Positions 47,268 to 58,062 of a stretch of DNA of 64,000 nt are shown here, piece after piece (position 1 is the stretch's first letter; each line of letters begins with the position of its first letter). Source of the stretch: Sambucus nigra (lineage: Eukaryota > Streptophyta > Magnoliopsida > Dipsacales > Adoxaceae); NCBI GenBank assembly GCA_949130495.1, contig CASBWL010000041.1, forward strand, positions 186,001-250,000, written 5' to 3'. The notes beneath the pieces were generated by a model. The model was not told the DNA's origin and ran no database searches. It was given only the letters and a program-made list of their open reading frames with translations. A program made the translations under genes and the position numbers.

Positions 47268-48003
47268 AATGCCTTCTGCAAGCTTGCACAATAATAATTG
47301 ATACAATACAAACCATATAGACAGACAACCTCCCACTATTTATTGGGGAGGGATGTAAAGTTGAATCTCACGTAATGAAAGCTTATCAGCCACCATTTTT
47401 CTAGTGAAAACTGGAGACAATTTTGTTGCCACCATTTTTCGAGTGAAAACTGGAGACAATTTTGTTGTATTTTGTGAATATATGAATTACTTACTGAGGA
47501 AAGAGTGGAAGTTTAGGGATATGTCCATAAATATATTGAACTCAAATGGAATACTGAGTTTTGCATGAAATACAAATACAATCAATCGTTTTATCCCAAA
47601 CAAAACTGTAAGTTTCGTGTGAAATTAATGGTTCCCACATTTCTTCCTCGAAATAGTTGTAAATATATTTTAATCTTCTTCTTTACATATCTTTTGTTAT
47701 ATTAATTATATGTTCTTTGGGTTTTATCAAATTAAAATGTAAAATGAAATCATGTTGGAATAATTAAAAAAATTAGTCAATAGAAAACTTACAAACGAAG
47801 AAAATGAAATAGATCGAGTCGAACGTTGAACGCTCTCCTTAAGATAGATTTTGCCCCCGCTAATGGTGTTTATTACTCAACCCAATGAGCATCTGCCTAC
47901 CATAATAAAGTGATCTTAGATACGCACAAGAAGCACTTCAATATGCGTGTCCCATGAACCAATTACATTTTACACTCTCCCTAACTCGATTCGAAATGGA
48001 ATG
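47268..48003. other. No gene; 39-bp tandem duplication
   Basis: The only structure seen is a 39-bp unit starting CCACCATTTTTC, repeated at 47390-47428 and 47429-47467 with one difference. The remainder is AT-rich and unassigned. Confidence 0.6.
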
Positions 48004-48934
48004 TGTAAGGACATATTTTCCACTGAGTGTGGAGTATCCCGTTCCAACCATCGAGGTATATCACGTTCACACGTTCAAGAAGACAGACCCGATTATCAAG
48101 CAACTTCATTTACTCCACAGCTTCAACGTACCATGTTATGAAGATATGAAGATCAAGAAAATTTAATGGATGAAATAAGAAAAACAAGGTGCAAACCGCT
48201 TCAGTCCAAATGGGAACCGATTTGGTTTGCTAAAAGTCTTAGGATCGGTATTAGAAAAGTGAATTGGTTCGCTTTTTATAAAGGCCAAACTAAACCGGTT
48301 CGACGCGCCGCCTCAGATATTATTTTTTTACAAATACCTATTTCGGGAGGGTTTTTTATTAAGACTTTGGAAGAACGTTTTTGAGAAAGTCTTAAATTTT
48401 AAAAGACGAAACACATGTTTTGATTCACACAAAACCTTCCATATGATTTTGTGAATCTTCTTTGGAACCCAAGGCACATCTTTGTCAAAGTTTCTCTTAT
48501 AGAGAAGATTTTTCTACTGTTGGATTGATAATTCTTGTGAGAGCTTTTTGCTGACGACTGCGATCATTGGGGATACTCGAGGGTATTCACTGTTGAAGGA
48601 GGAGCTGCAGTTATGGGGGTTCTTGAGGGGATCTTTGCTGGTCCAGGCTGCAGTTTATGTTGATTTTCTACGGGAAATTCATTGCAGATTTCATTGTGTA
48701 ATTATAAGTTGCGATTTACATATATAGTGAAATAAAGGTTTTATCCGAAATGGGATTTTTCTGAAATTTGTTTGTCCCTCGATTTGTGACTATTTATAAT
48801 TGCATGCTTGATTTATATCGCATAGATGCATAATAAGGGTTTAATTAATTTGGATTCAAGATTGACTCTAATTAAATAAGTGTTAATATTAGAAATTTGT
48901 GAATCACATAAATAATTGATATCACACATTCTCA
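48004..48934 (+). mobile_element. Element G 5' LTR (copia), 931 bp
   Basis: It runs from TGTAAGGACAT to CATTCTCA before a tRNA-Met primer site. A motif array with AACCGATTTGG, GGTTCGCTTT and AAACCGGTTCG (48186-48306) surrounds TATAAAGG (48277). AATAAA is at 48731-48736 and hairpin ATCC-GAAATG-GGAT at 48743-48756. Confidence 0.88.
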
Positions 48935-48937
48935 AAT

Positions 48938-48949
48938 TGGTATCAGAGC
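48938..48949 (+). promoter_or_regulatory. Primer binding site, element G (tRNA-iMet)
   Basis: An exact TGGTATCAGAGC lies 3 bp after the LTR. Confidence 0.92.
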
Positions 48950-49062
48950 CGGTTGCTCTAATTTATCGAGTGATTCTATTTTCGCAAAAAATTTATGATA
49001 TATATCGTTTTAAAAAATTTAACTTCTCATTCCTCTTGAGCTTATTTTTTTCATGTCTCTCA

Positions 49063-49871
49063 ATGGATTCTCATTTAAATTTGAAGTTTGCCGAAAGAAT
49101 TTAATTTCTTGAAAATCGTTTTAAAAATGTTTTGGAACTTTTGCGAATTGTAAAAAATCAAAGAGATATCGTTTGTGAGAAGTTTGGTGCTTTATATGAT
49201 GACTTTAAATCTTTTAAAATGCCCAAAAGGGAGATTGATGATAGAGTTATTATTTTAGAAAAATAATTAGAGGATATGAAAAATTCTAGGGTTTATTTTG
49301 TACCAAAGAGGATAAAAATATTTTGATTAATGATTTTAAGGCATGTGAGAAGACTCTTAGGGATAAGTTTTCTTTTATTGAGGGAGAGCGAGATAACCTT
49401 CTAGGTATGATTGAAAATATGAAGGAGTTCCTAAAATTAGAAGAGGTTAATTCTTTGCTTGAGTCAAAAATTTTGAAGTTGAAAAATGATTTAAAAGACT
49501 CGAGTAGTGTTAATAGTGATGGTAATGGCTCATCTTATTCTCATGACTTGAGTATTAAATCCAAGACCATAGTTTGTTTTAGAGCGTCAACCAAAACCAA
49601 AGACATTAGAAAAGGTCAACCCATAGGTACCATTCCACCCGTTTACACATGTTCACATTATGGTAGGAAAGGTCACCTTAGGCGTTTTCATTTTGATCTT
49701 GGAAGAGGTCCTAAGAAGTTTAAGGATAGTGTCCTGTCGGTTTTCATAACCCCTCGAGTTAGATATAAAGTGGTTTGGGTTAGGAAATCCATTTTGGAGA
49801 CGCTAAATGCTAGTTTGGTTGATTCTCACATGCTTGCACATGATGCATCACATGATATTTCATATAGTTGA
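49063..49871 (+). pseudogene. Element G capsid-less Gag: coiled coil plus altered zinc knuckle
   Basis: It starts MDSHLNLKFAERI, then a stop, FLENRFKNVLELLRIV and EIDDRVIILEK with a further stop and one frameshift. The intact 182-codon segment 49323-49871 contains EKTLRDKFSFIEGERD, LLGMIENMKEFLKLEE and SLLESKILKLKNDL. A Ser-rich linker and a knuckle CSHYGRKGHLRRFH follow, in which the second Cys is Tyr and the last Cys is His. The C terminus (VRKSILETLNASLVDS) aligns with B. It is the same gene as in B, and no capsid or pol is present. A short tail is cut by element J. Confidence 0.75.
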
Positions 49872-50283
49872 TTGCTTGAATGGTTTGTTTGCCATACGCT
49901 AGTTGTGCTTGGTGATATATTTTTGCTAGTGTTATGACATGCATACTTTTTGTATTATATTTTTCTTTTATTGAGTAATTTTGGAAAAATACAAAAAAAA
50001 ATCTATTTTTTTGAAAAAAAAATGAAAAAAACAAAAAGAATTTATTTTGATAAAATTTTTGGAAAAAGACAAAAAGATTTTTGTATTTCGTTTTACAGTG
50101 TTTATGAATGAAAATTTAGGATGACCAAGTCACAATTTCATTCCATTTTTCATGTGATTATTTGATAGTGATTTAAGACGAATCATCATTTCATTTTATG
50201 CTTTACAATGTTTAGAGTCATTGAGATGTGATTAGTTGTTACTTCCTACATGTCTGACTCATGATTTCCTTTAATGCACACGT
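49872..50283 (+). other. Element G 3' tail, truncated by element J
   Basis: CAAAAAGATTT-type units at 49990-50090 and GATGACCAAGTCAC match the B and E tails. It stops after TTTAATGCACACGT where J begins. Confidence 0.75.
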
Positions 50284-51727
50284 TGACGCAACTACAAATA
50301 TGTCTCTAGTGCGTGCTAATTATAGTTCAAGTGCAAACTGGTCGCGTAAGTAATAAACCCAGTAAGACGGGGTCGAATCCTTAGGGAAATAGGACGTGGA
50401 ACGTAACGACAATAGGTAAGTTGAATAATCCTAAAGTTGACTCAGAAGAAGAAAGAAAAGATGATTGATTTTGAGTTTTATCTACGAATTAAATGTAAAT
50501 TAATCGAACTAATAATTAACTTATGCAAGATCAATGAACTACTGATTTAACTAATATGAATGAGAAATTAGGTCAGAATACAATCCCCCAACTCCTTGTA
50601 AATTTGCCAAATACAAAACTAGTCATGAATTAGATATTTAATTAAGACAAAAACATTATAAATCTCAAGCATTACATATATGAGGGTACATGCCCACATC
50701 ATACAAATCAGGAGTAAAAATAAAGTGCATGATTAGATAGTTAACGCGCATGTCGCACTCTTAAACACCCCGGTTACCTAGGACAACAAGGTTAAAAGTC
50801 CTACGACGAGTACGATAACTAAATAACACGGTTCAATTAATTATATAACTCAGAGAACTAATTTTATATTCATACAAATCACATAGGGTTGGGTTCATGC
50901 ACTCCAACCTTTAAAAATCTAGTTGGACATAACGTAATCAATATCAAGCATGCAAACATCATGAAATAATAATAAAGTTCTGGAAATAAAGGTTACCAAG
51001 ATTGAAGAACATGAACATGCAAGAAGAAATCAAATCTTGAAGAAAAACCAAAAAAACTCTTGAATTTAATGTGCAAAACTTATAAAATATTCTCCAAGAT
51101 GTTCCTCCTTGATTAAGAGCTTTTACATGATTAAAATATATGATGAAAGAACCCTAATGACTAAATATATAAGTTAGAAGTCGTTTAGAAGAGTCCCCAA
51201 ACTCTAAAACTCTTTCGGCTAAAAGATAAGGACAAAATAAAAATCCCGCTTCTGGTCATTTGTCACACTTTTAAAGCGTGACTAATTTTGTAACGGATCT
51301 GGAACGTGACTAATTCCGAACCGGTCCCCCTTTCTGCCTTCCTTAGTTTTGCCTTGGATTTATTTCTCAACTTCAAATGAACATAAATTCTTCACCGTAG
51401 CTCGAATTGGGGTGAATTTTTTCCAGTGTTCTTCTAATATAGAGATCTTCAACTTTTCATTTGGCCCCACCTACAGACTAAGGCTGAAAATTTATGAAAA
51501 TGCCCTTCAAATACCTTTTTCTTGGTTTCTTTCGCTGTTTCGAGTTCTCTCTCACACTAACTTGCATGAAATACATGTAAAACACATAAGAGATACACAA
51601 AACATGAAATACTTGCCAAAAAGAGTTAGTAACATAAATATGAGATAAATCCAAGGTATTTTTATCGCACGGGACCATAAAAAGACCGAAATTAAGGGGA
51701 TAAATATGACATATTTACACCTAATCA
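50284..51727 (-). mobile_element. Element J 3' LTR, 1444 bp
   Basis: Read on the minus strand it runs from TGATTAGGTGTAAATATG to GTTGCGTCA. It is strongly similar to 56766-58062 from GACTACAAATxTGTCTCTAG onward. Confidence 0.88.
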
Positions 51728-53745
51728 AATCCTCCTAACTTAGAACATTGCACGTTCCGAGCAATGTAAAAGCATAAGTATGAGTTAAGGACCCCTAAAA
51801 ACTTTATTTGGTTAGAATACCTTTTTCGTGAGCAAGCGATTGAATTTAGCGTATGCAACAAGTAGTTAAACCCCTAGGTTACCCTAGTAGGACGAGTGGT
51901 GTCTCGTGAGGATTCGCACTGAATATACCCACAAAATTCGTTTTTGACTCAAAGAAAAATCAAAATATTTAAAAATTGTACAATTTAAACTCTCCAAAAA
52001 TAGTCACCATAAATTTATATTCCAATCGTCTCAATTCGTAGTGTGTGTGTGCGCGAAGCCAAAAATCGAACCACTAACTTCCACCAATTGATCATTACGT
52101 TACTTTTTGAAAATTCATTTTGATTCAATTTCTCATGGATGCACTCACAAACGAATCAATAGGAATGTGGCTATTTTTCTCGATATGCATGAAATAAAGA
52201 GTAAAGATAATGGAATACGAGTTCACACACATAAATTGGAAAGATGAAACTTATTTAGGTGAATAGATCTCATCATCGGATTATGGTTATTGAAAAATGG
52301 GAAACCTGGCCTCTAGTTCACACCAACTAATCTCTTTGAATATCTTTTTGTGTTTTAGCTCTCCACGCGGTAACTAATTTTGCAGTTCGGACTCGTTTAG
52401 CACTTTCTCGGGTTTTAAGATGTATTGGGTAAAATGGGAATGGTTTGGAAGTTTCGGAGTTGAAAATTTTTCTTATGATGTCGGTTAGTGCTTTTTCAGG
52501 CTTTTGCTTATTTTCTCTTTTTTTTTCTATTTTTTTTTCACATTTTTCTTTTCTTGTTATTTTTCTTGAGCTTATTTTATTTTTGCCCCTTTTATTGCAC
52601 CATTTGGACTTAATTGATAGACTTTTATTTTCACAATTCTGGGCCAAATGAGTTTTTCGGGTTATCAAACGAAAAGAAAAAAATTTATTCGGCTCAATTG
52701 GGTTAACAAAAGGATAAAAAAAAATTCACAACTTTTCATGGCAAATATTTTTGGGTAAACAAAGGAGGGCCTAACTTCATCTGTTCGAATCACTAATTAC
52801 ATTATCATATGTGTCTCGAGATTAATTTAGTTTCGAGAAATTTTAAGCATGATTTTCAAGACAACATCTCGCTCATTTCTCGTAACTGATAAAAACAAAG
52901 GAATAGAGATCTTCAACGACTTTTTTTTAAACATGGAATCGAACTTTGAGTTAACAATTAACTCGAATTGATTTAAAAACTTGCAAAAATCGATAGGCTG
53001 AAAATCTCAACGGGTTAATTAATCTCCACACTTATTCGTTAAGTCATCAATTTTTGCTCAATTTCCATCTTTGGTCAATTTCGGCTTTGTGCTATTGAGT
53101 TTTACAATTTGGGACTTCAAACAAAATTTAGTGATATTTTTGAAAATTTTAAATTCCAATTTTTATTTATTTTGAAGAAAAATATTTTTGGCTTTTTAAA
53201 AAAAAAATCAATTCTTTTGGAAATTTTTGAAATTTTCTATTTTTGGGGGGCATTTTAAAAATTTGTTAAGTTTTTAAAGACACGCTTGTCCCCCCCCCCC
53301 CCCCCCCCCTAACTTAGACTTTTGCATTGTCCTCAATCAAAAGGGCTAAAATCTAAATGAGAAAAAATAAGAAGTGTGACAAATTAAACAAACAAATTAT
53401 TAAAATGCAAAAAGACACTACATGACACCAACACATGACTCAAAAATACAATAAAAAAATCACCCCATACGTGTCGGTGGTGCGACGACTTCTCATCTCT
53501 CTCTAAAAACTCACCCTACCCCTTATATGGGGTTTGCTGCTCTCCTAGTCTCCCCCATCTTCCTGTCACAAACAAATAGTCGGAACAAGTTGGTCCAGTC
53601 CCATAAATGAGGGAGACACCCTATGACTCATGATGACTAACTGGAAAGGGATCTTCGTGGTGCCTAATAGACTCACTGCCTACTTGCACAGACTCGGAGG
53701 GAATATCTCGATTTCTTTTAATTTTTGGAATACATGGGTCGGGCT
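51728..53745 (-). other. Element J 3' non-coding region with purine tract
   Basis: On the minus strand AGGAGGATT at 51728-51740 is the polypurine tract next to the LTR. The rest is AT-rich with low-complexity Lys-rich frames that are not credible genes. A 20-bp C run (53290-53309; G on the element's own strand, after CTAAGTTA) is a second purine tract. Confidence 0.65.
53290..53309. repeat. C20 homopolymer
   Basis: Twenty consecutive C; on the coding strand of J a G20 tract. Confidence 0.9.
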
Positions 53746-54153
53746 CTAATTCGGACAAATCTTTTCCTCAATCGCATCTGAGGACTCAAGTGGTATGGGT
53801 GGATGGTCAAAAATAAGGGATTCATTTATTTTATCTTTCCAATTACTCTCTCCTAAGTGACTAAATGAGTCCGATAAAGGCTGGACTTCCAAAGTGAGGC
53901 TCTCATCCACCGGCTTGAATTCTCCCTCTACGCCCTCTACGATCTTATCTCCTAGCTCTCGCTCTTGTGCAATTTCCACATATTCTCTCTTACTCTCCTC
54001 TACCCTCTCTCCCCCACTCACGCCTATATGCTCACTTTCGCTCTTCATAGGGGCCACTAAACACGCCTCCCTCGTCTCTCTCTCATCGTCAGAATTACTG
54101 CTCTCACTTGTTGTATCAAGACACGCCCCTGAAGGCTCTCTCTTATGAGTCAT
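53746..54153 (-). pseudogene. Element J acidic linker after protease
   Basis: The 135-codon frame MTHKREPSGACLD...ICPN is rich in Glu, Ser and Asp, with TLEVQPLSDSFSHLGES near the end. That segment resembles the linker just before RT in Athila-type pol (LELKPLPxxLKYAFLGE). It is in the same frame as the gag and protease upstream and ends in a stop where RT would begin, so RT was removed cleanly. Confidence 0.6.
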
Positions 54154-54216
54154 CTCATGATCGTGTACTTTCTACTCCATAAGATCCATCTTTCGCGGTT
54201 CGACCTCATCACCCAC

Positions 54217-54933
54217 TTAGTTGTTGATGTTGAAGATATTAGTTTCGAGGGCCATGTTCCCGAATGTGAGTTGCATTTGCCCATTTCGAGTGTTAATAAG
54301 TGCATTAGCCATAGCTAAAAATGGGTAGCCAAGTATCACGAGAACATGATTACTCGAGTGTATGGAGGCCTCCGTGTCCCAAACGACAAAATCTACCAGG
54401 AAATAGAAGGTGTCCACTTGGACTATCACGTCCTCAACAATCCCTCGAGGTACCTTTACGGAACGATCCGCGAGTTGGAGAGTCATATTTGTGGGCTTAA
54501 GTTCCCCAAAATCTTATTGCTTATAGATGGAGTAGGGGAGGATGTTAACACTCGACCCTAAATCTATTAGTGCTCTCTCTATTCGATTCTTCCCCATGAT
54601 GCACGAGATGATGGGTGCACCTGGATCTTTAAATTTTGGTGGGAGGTCGCTTAACAGAACGAAGCTCACATTTTGTGCTAGGAAGACGTTCTTTTTCACC
54701 TTTAATTTGTGTTTCACTGTCAACAAGTCCTTACGGACTTTTGCATATGCGAGAATTTGCTTGATTGCCTCGAGAAAAGGTAAATTAATCTTTACTTGCT
54801 TGAATACATCTAGCACGTCATCACGGGGCGTCTCTTTGGAGTGAGGGACCAATCGTGGAGGGAAAGGTGTTGCGGTGGGTGGTTTCACTACAACTTCGGG
54901 CCCACTAGCAATTTCATTACCATCATTTCTCAA
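54217..54933 (-). pseudogene. Element J aspartic protease
   Basis: The active-site segment reads ALIDLGSSVNILPYSIYKQ (Asp-Leu-Gly-Ser-Ser, the DLGAS form seen in Athila/Tat elements). It then reads VVWDTEASIHSSNHVLVILG and PFLAMANALINTRNGQMQLTFGN, a conserved C-terminal motif of this protease family. An in-frame stop separates the two halves near 54510. It would cleave the Gag-Pol polyprotein in the particle. Confidence 0.85.
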
Positions 54934-55099
54934 GGGGACATCTTCGACCTCTTTCGTACCGGGCGAAATCTACGTATCATTTTGCTCGTCATGTGGAGGA
55001 GGTGACAAATCAACAACTCTCCCACTACCTAGAGTGGTAATTGCACTACATTGCTCTTGATTGATGTTGGAAGTAGAGCTAACATTGTTTTGGCCTTGA

Positions 55100-56631
55100 G
55101 GAGGTCTTTGTCCTTGAGTCAGAAACTTGCCCTTTTCTTGGATACCTAAGGTGGATTACAACTTTGAAATATTAGCATGTATTTCGGCAAACATTCGGGT
55201 ATGTTGGGAATTGGTCGCCATTTGTTGTTGCATAAATTGAGTGAATGTATCTTCAAAGTTTCTCCACGGTGGGGCTACTACATACGGGGGAGGAGGGAGT
55301 GCTTGAATATGTTGGGCTTGATGTAATTTCGGAGGTGGTGGTGGAGGAGGGACAACATGTGAATTAGGATTCAACATAGCATGTTGTTGCCCATAGTTAA
55401 AACCAGAATGGTTCCTCCACGAAGGGTTGTAAGAATTCACGTGAGGGGCATTAAAATTACCCTTAATCGCTCCTACCTCTTCCACTTGCACTTGAAGCAT
55501 GACTTTCTAGGCGGGTATCGTTGGGCATTCATCTGTTGAATGCCCCGCCTTACAAATAGCACACAACTTCGCAATGGGAGCTCAGATGGATCCGATTGTT
55601 TCTTTTACCCGTGAATCGAGGACGTCTCTTATGCTCCTCTTAAGTTGATCTACTCGGCGTTCCACCACGGTACCTTTATCTAGTTGGTACATTCCGGACG
55701 CCGAAGGAGCGATGGAAGTTTATCGAGGACAGGTTTGGGCATTAGGGTGGGATGTATCCCACCCTTAAGTAGTCTCGGCGACATACTTAAGGTGGGCCTC
55801 TGCATCCTTCTTGTCTAGCCCAAAAAATGGCCCATCGCACATCGTTTCAATGAGTTGTTTAGAAGTTATACTCAGCCCTTGATGGAAGAAAGATATAAGA
55901 TGATGTTTTTCAATACCATGATGGGGGCATGAGCTGACTAAATCGTTGAAACACTCATAGCATCGATCGAAAGGCTCATTTTCTAGTTGTCGGAAAGTTT
56001 GAATTTAAGCCTTAATGGAGTTCATTCGATGTTGAGGGAAGACCGTTAAGAGAAACTTGGGTTGCATCTCCTTCCACGATACAATTGAGTTCGGTGGCAA
56101 AGACCATAGCCAGGTCTTAGCCTTATCATTTAAAGAGGAAGGAAAAGGTTTGAGGCGAATCACGTCTTGTGTACATGTTTGATCACTAAAGGTTTCACAC
56201 GTCTCTTTGAACTCACGAATGTGGAGATATGGTTTCTCCGACTCTATACCGTGAAAAGTGGGAAGAATTTGTATCATCCCATTGCGGAAGCGAAATTGCC
56301 TTGCATTATACGGGAGTAAAATGCATTTTGGAATGACGGTTCGCTCGAGATATAAGAATTCACTCATAGGGAAATAAGGCATCTCTCCATCACCCATATC
56401 AAAACTAGCCTGGTCCGACATCGCACTCTCTTCAATAGATTCGAATTCCTCACTCAGTGTCCTAGATGTGTGACTCAGAGTGTGTCTCGTGAGAGAATTC
56501 GGCGGTGTAGGAGGTGGAACCCAAAATGGAGGAACGTTCGGGGTATGTGGGCCATCGGGATCGTATTCGACTATGGGATTCTCATAGATTCGGGTTGGAG
56601 TATTTTTAGGAGTTTTTTCAGGATTTTGCAT
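55100..56631 (-). pseudogene. gag: Element J gag
   Basis: It starts MQNPEKTPKNTPTRIYENP. The retrotransposon-gag core reads VIRLKPFPSSLNDKAKTW, LWSLPPNSIVSWKEMQPKFL and TVFPQHRMNSIKA (56005-56160). After a stop the same frame continues through CPHHGIEKHHLISFFHQGL and MCDGPFFGLDKKDAEAHL. A knuckle CAICKAGHSTDEC lies at about 55524-55563, then YNPSWRNHSGFNY and a Pro-rich tract. Frame is kept from gag to the linker; only about eight nonsense codons break it. Gag would form the particle. Confidence 0.88.
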
Positions 56632-56741
56632 GTAAGGGCCTTTGAGAGATGAGATATTTTTGTCTTTTTCGGTTTATGATTTTTTTTTAGAAATAGAGTC
56701 AAATTCGAGATTGCATCGACCTAACCTAAAGTCTACCTATC

Positions 56742-56759
56742 TCCCCGACAACAGCGCTA
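56742..56759 (-). promoter_or_regulatory. Primer binding site, element J (tRNA-Asp-like)
   Basis: The minus strand reads TAGCGCTGTTGTCGGGGA, close to the TGGCGCCGTTGCCGGGGA primer site complementary to plant tRNA-Asp. It lies a few bases inside the 5' LTR. Confidence 0.8.
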
Positions 56760-56765
56760 AAAACT

Positions 56766-58062
56766 TAACGCGACTACAAATGTGTCTCTAGTGCGTGCTA
56801 ATCACAGTTCAAGGACAAACGGATCGCGTAAGTAATGAGCCCGGTAGGGCGGGGTCGAAACCTCAGGGAAATAGGACGTGGAACGTAACGACGATAGGTA
56901 AGCTGACTAATCCTGAAGTTGACTCAGAAGAAGAAAGAAAAGACGATTGATTTTGAGTTTTATCTACGAATTAAATGAAAATTAATCGAACTAATAATTA
57001 ACTTATGCAAGACCAATGAACTACTTCTTTAACTAATATGAATGAGAAATTAGGTCAGAATACAATCCTCCAACCCCTTGTAAATTTTCCAAATACAAAA
57101 CTAGTCATGAATTAGATATTTAATTGAGATAAAGACTTTATTAATCTCCAGCATTACATATATGAGGGTATATGCCCGCATCATACATAATCAAGAGTAA
57201 AAATAAAGCGCGTGATTAGATAGTTAACGAGCATGTCGCACTCTTAAACACCCCGGTTACCTAGGGCAAACGAGGTTAAAAGTCCTACGGCAAGTACGAT
57301 AACTAAATAACACACTTCAATTAATTATACAACTCAAAAAACTAATTTTATATTAATATAAATCACATGGGGTTGGGTTCATTCACTCCAACCTTTAAAA
57401 ATCTAGTTGGACATGACGTAATCAATATCTAAGTAAGAATCTATTAACAAGCATGCAAACATCATGACATAATAATAAAAGTGCTGGAAATAAAGGTTAC
57501 CAAGATTGAAGAACATGAACATGCAAGAAAAAAATCAAATCTTGAAGAAAAAACGGAAAAGCTCTTTAATTTAATGTGCAAAACTTGTAAAATATTCTCC
57601 TATATGTTCCTCCTTGATTAGGAGTTTTTACATAAATGAAATCTATGTTAAAATAACCCTAATGAATAAATATATATGTTAGAAGTCGTTTAGAAGAGTA
57701 CCCAAACTCTAAAACTCTTTTGGCTAAAAGATAAGGACAAAATAAAAATCTCGCTTCTGCTCATTTGTCACACTTTTAAAGCGTGACTATTTTGTAACAG
57801 ATTTGGAGCGTGACTAATTCCGAACCGGTCCGGTTAGGGGGTTCCCCTTTCTGCCTTCCTTAGTTTTGCCTTGGATTTCTTTCTCAACATCCAATGGGCA
57901 TAACTTCTTCAACGTAGCTCGGATTAGGATGCCGTTTTTTTCAGTTTTCTTATAACTTCAAGCTCTTTAATTTTCCAGTTGGCTAAAAAATTATGAAAAG
58001 GCCCTTCAACTCCCTTTATCTTGGTTTATTTCACTGTTTCGAGTTCTCCCTCGCACTAATTT
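56766..58062 (-). mobile_element. Element J 5' LTR (interrupted by H)
   Basis: It is homologous to 50284-51727 and is cut at 58062 by element H. Its terminal CA (minus strand) is mutated to TA. The rest lies beyond the window. Confidence 0.85.

Larger units (their letters stand above)
50284..58062 (-). mobile_element. Element J: gag-protease gypsy element lacking RT, minus strand
   Basis: LTR copies at 50284-51727 (3' LTR) and 56766-58062 (5' LTR, cut by H) flank a 5-kb interior. On the minus strand the order is primer site for tRNA-Asp, gag, protease, short acidic linker, then 2 kb of non-coding sequence and a purine tract. RT, RNase H and integrase are absent, so it is non-autonomous of the gag-retaining type. 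The gag and protease motifs fit the Athila/Tat branch. It is inserted in the tail of G. Confidence 0.88.

Noticed and set aside
43566..48003. Possible host gene in the older sequence between nests
   Set aside because: No exon-like frame, splice pattern or recognisable protein; the only protein match is a gypsy pol tail.
52327..52668. Lys-rich 113-codon minus-strand frame in J
   Set aside because: Low-complexity translation of an AT-rich non-coding region with no family resemblance.
53894..54844. Plus-strand frames opposite the J protease and linker
   Set aside because: They are antisense to a recognisable protease and linker on the minus strand.
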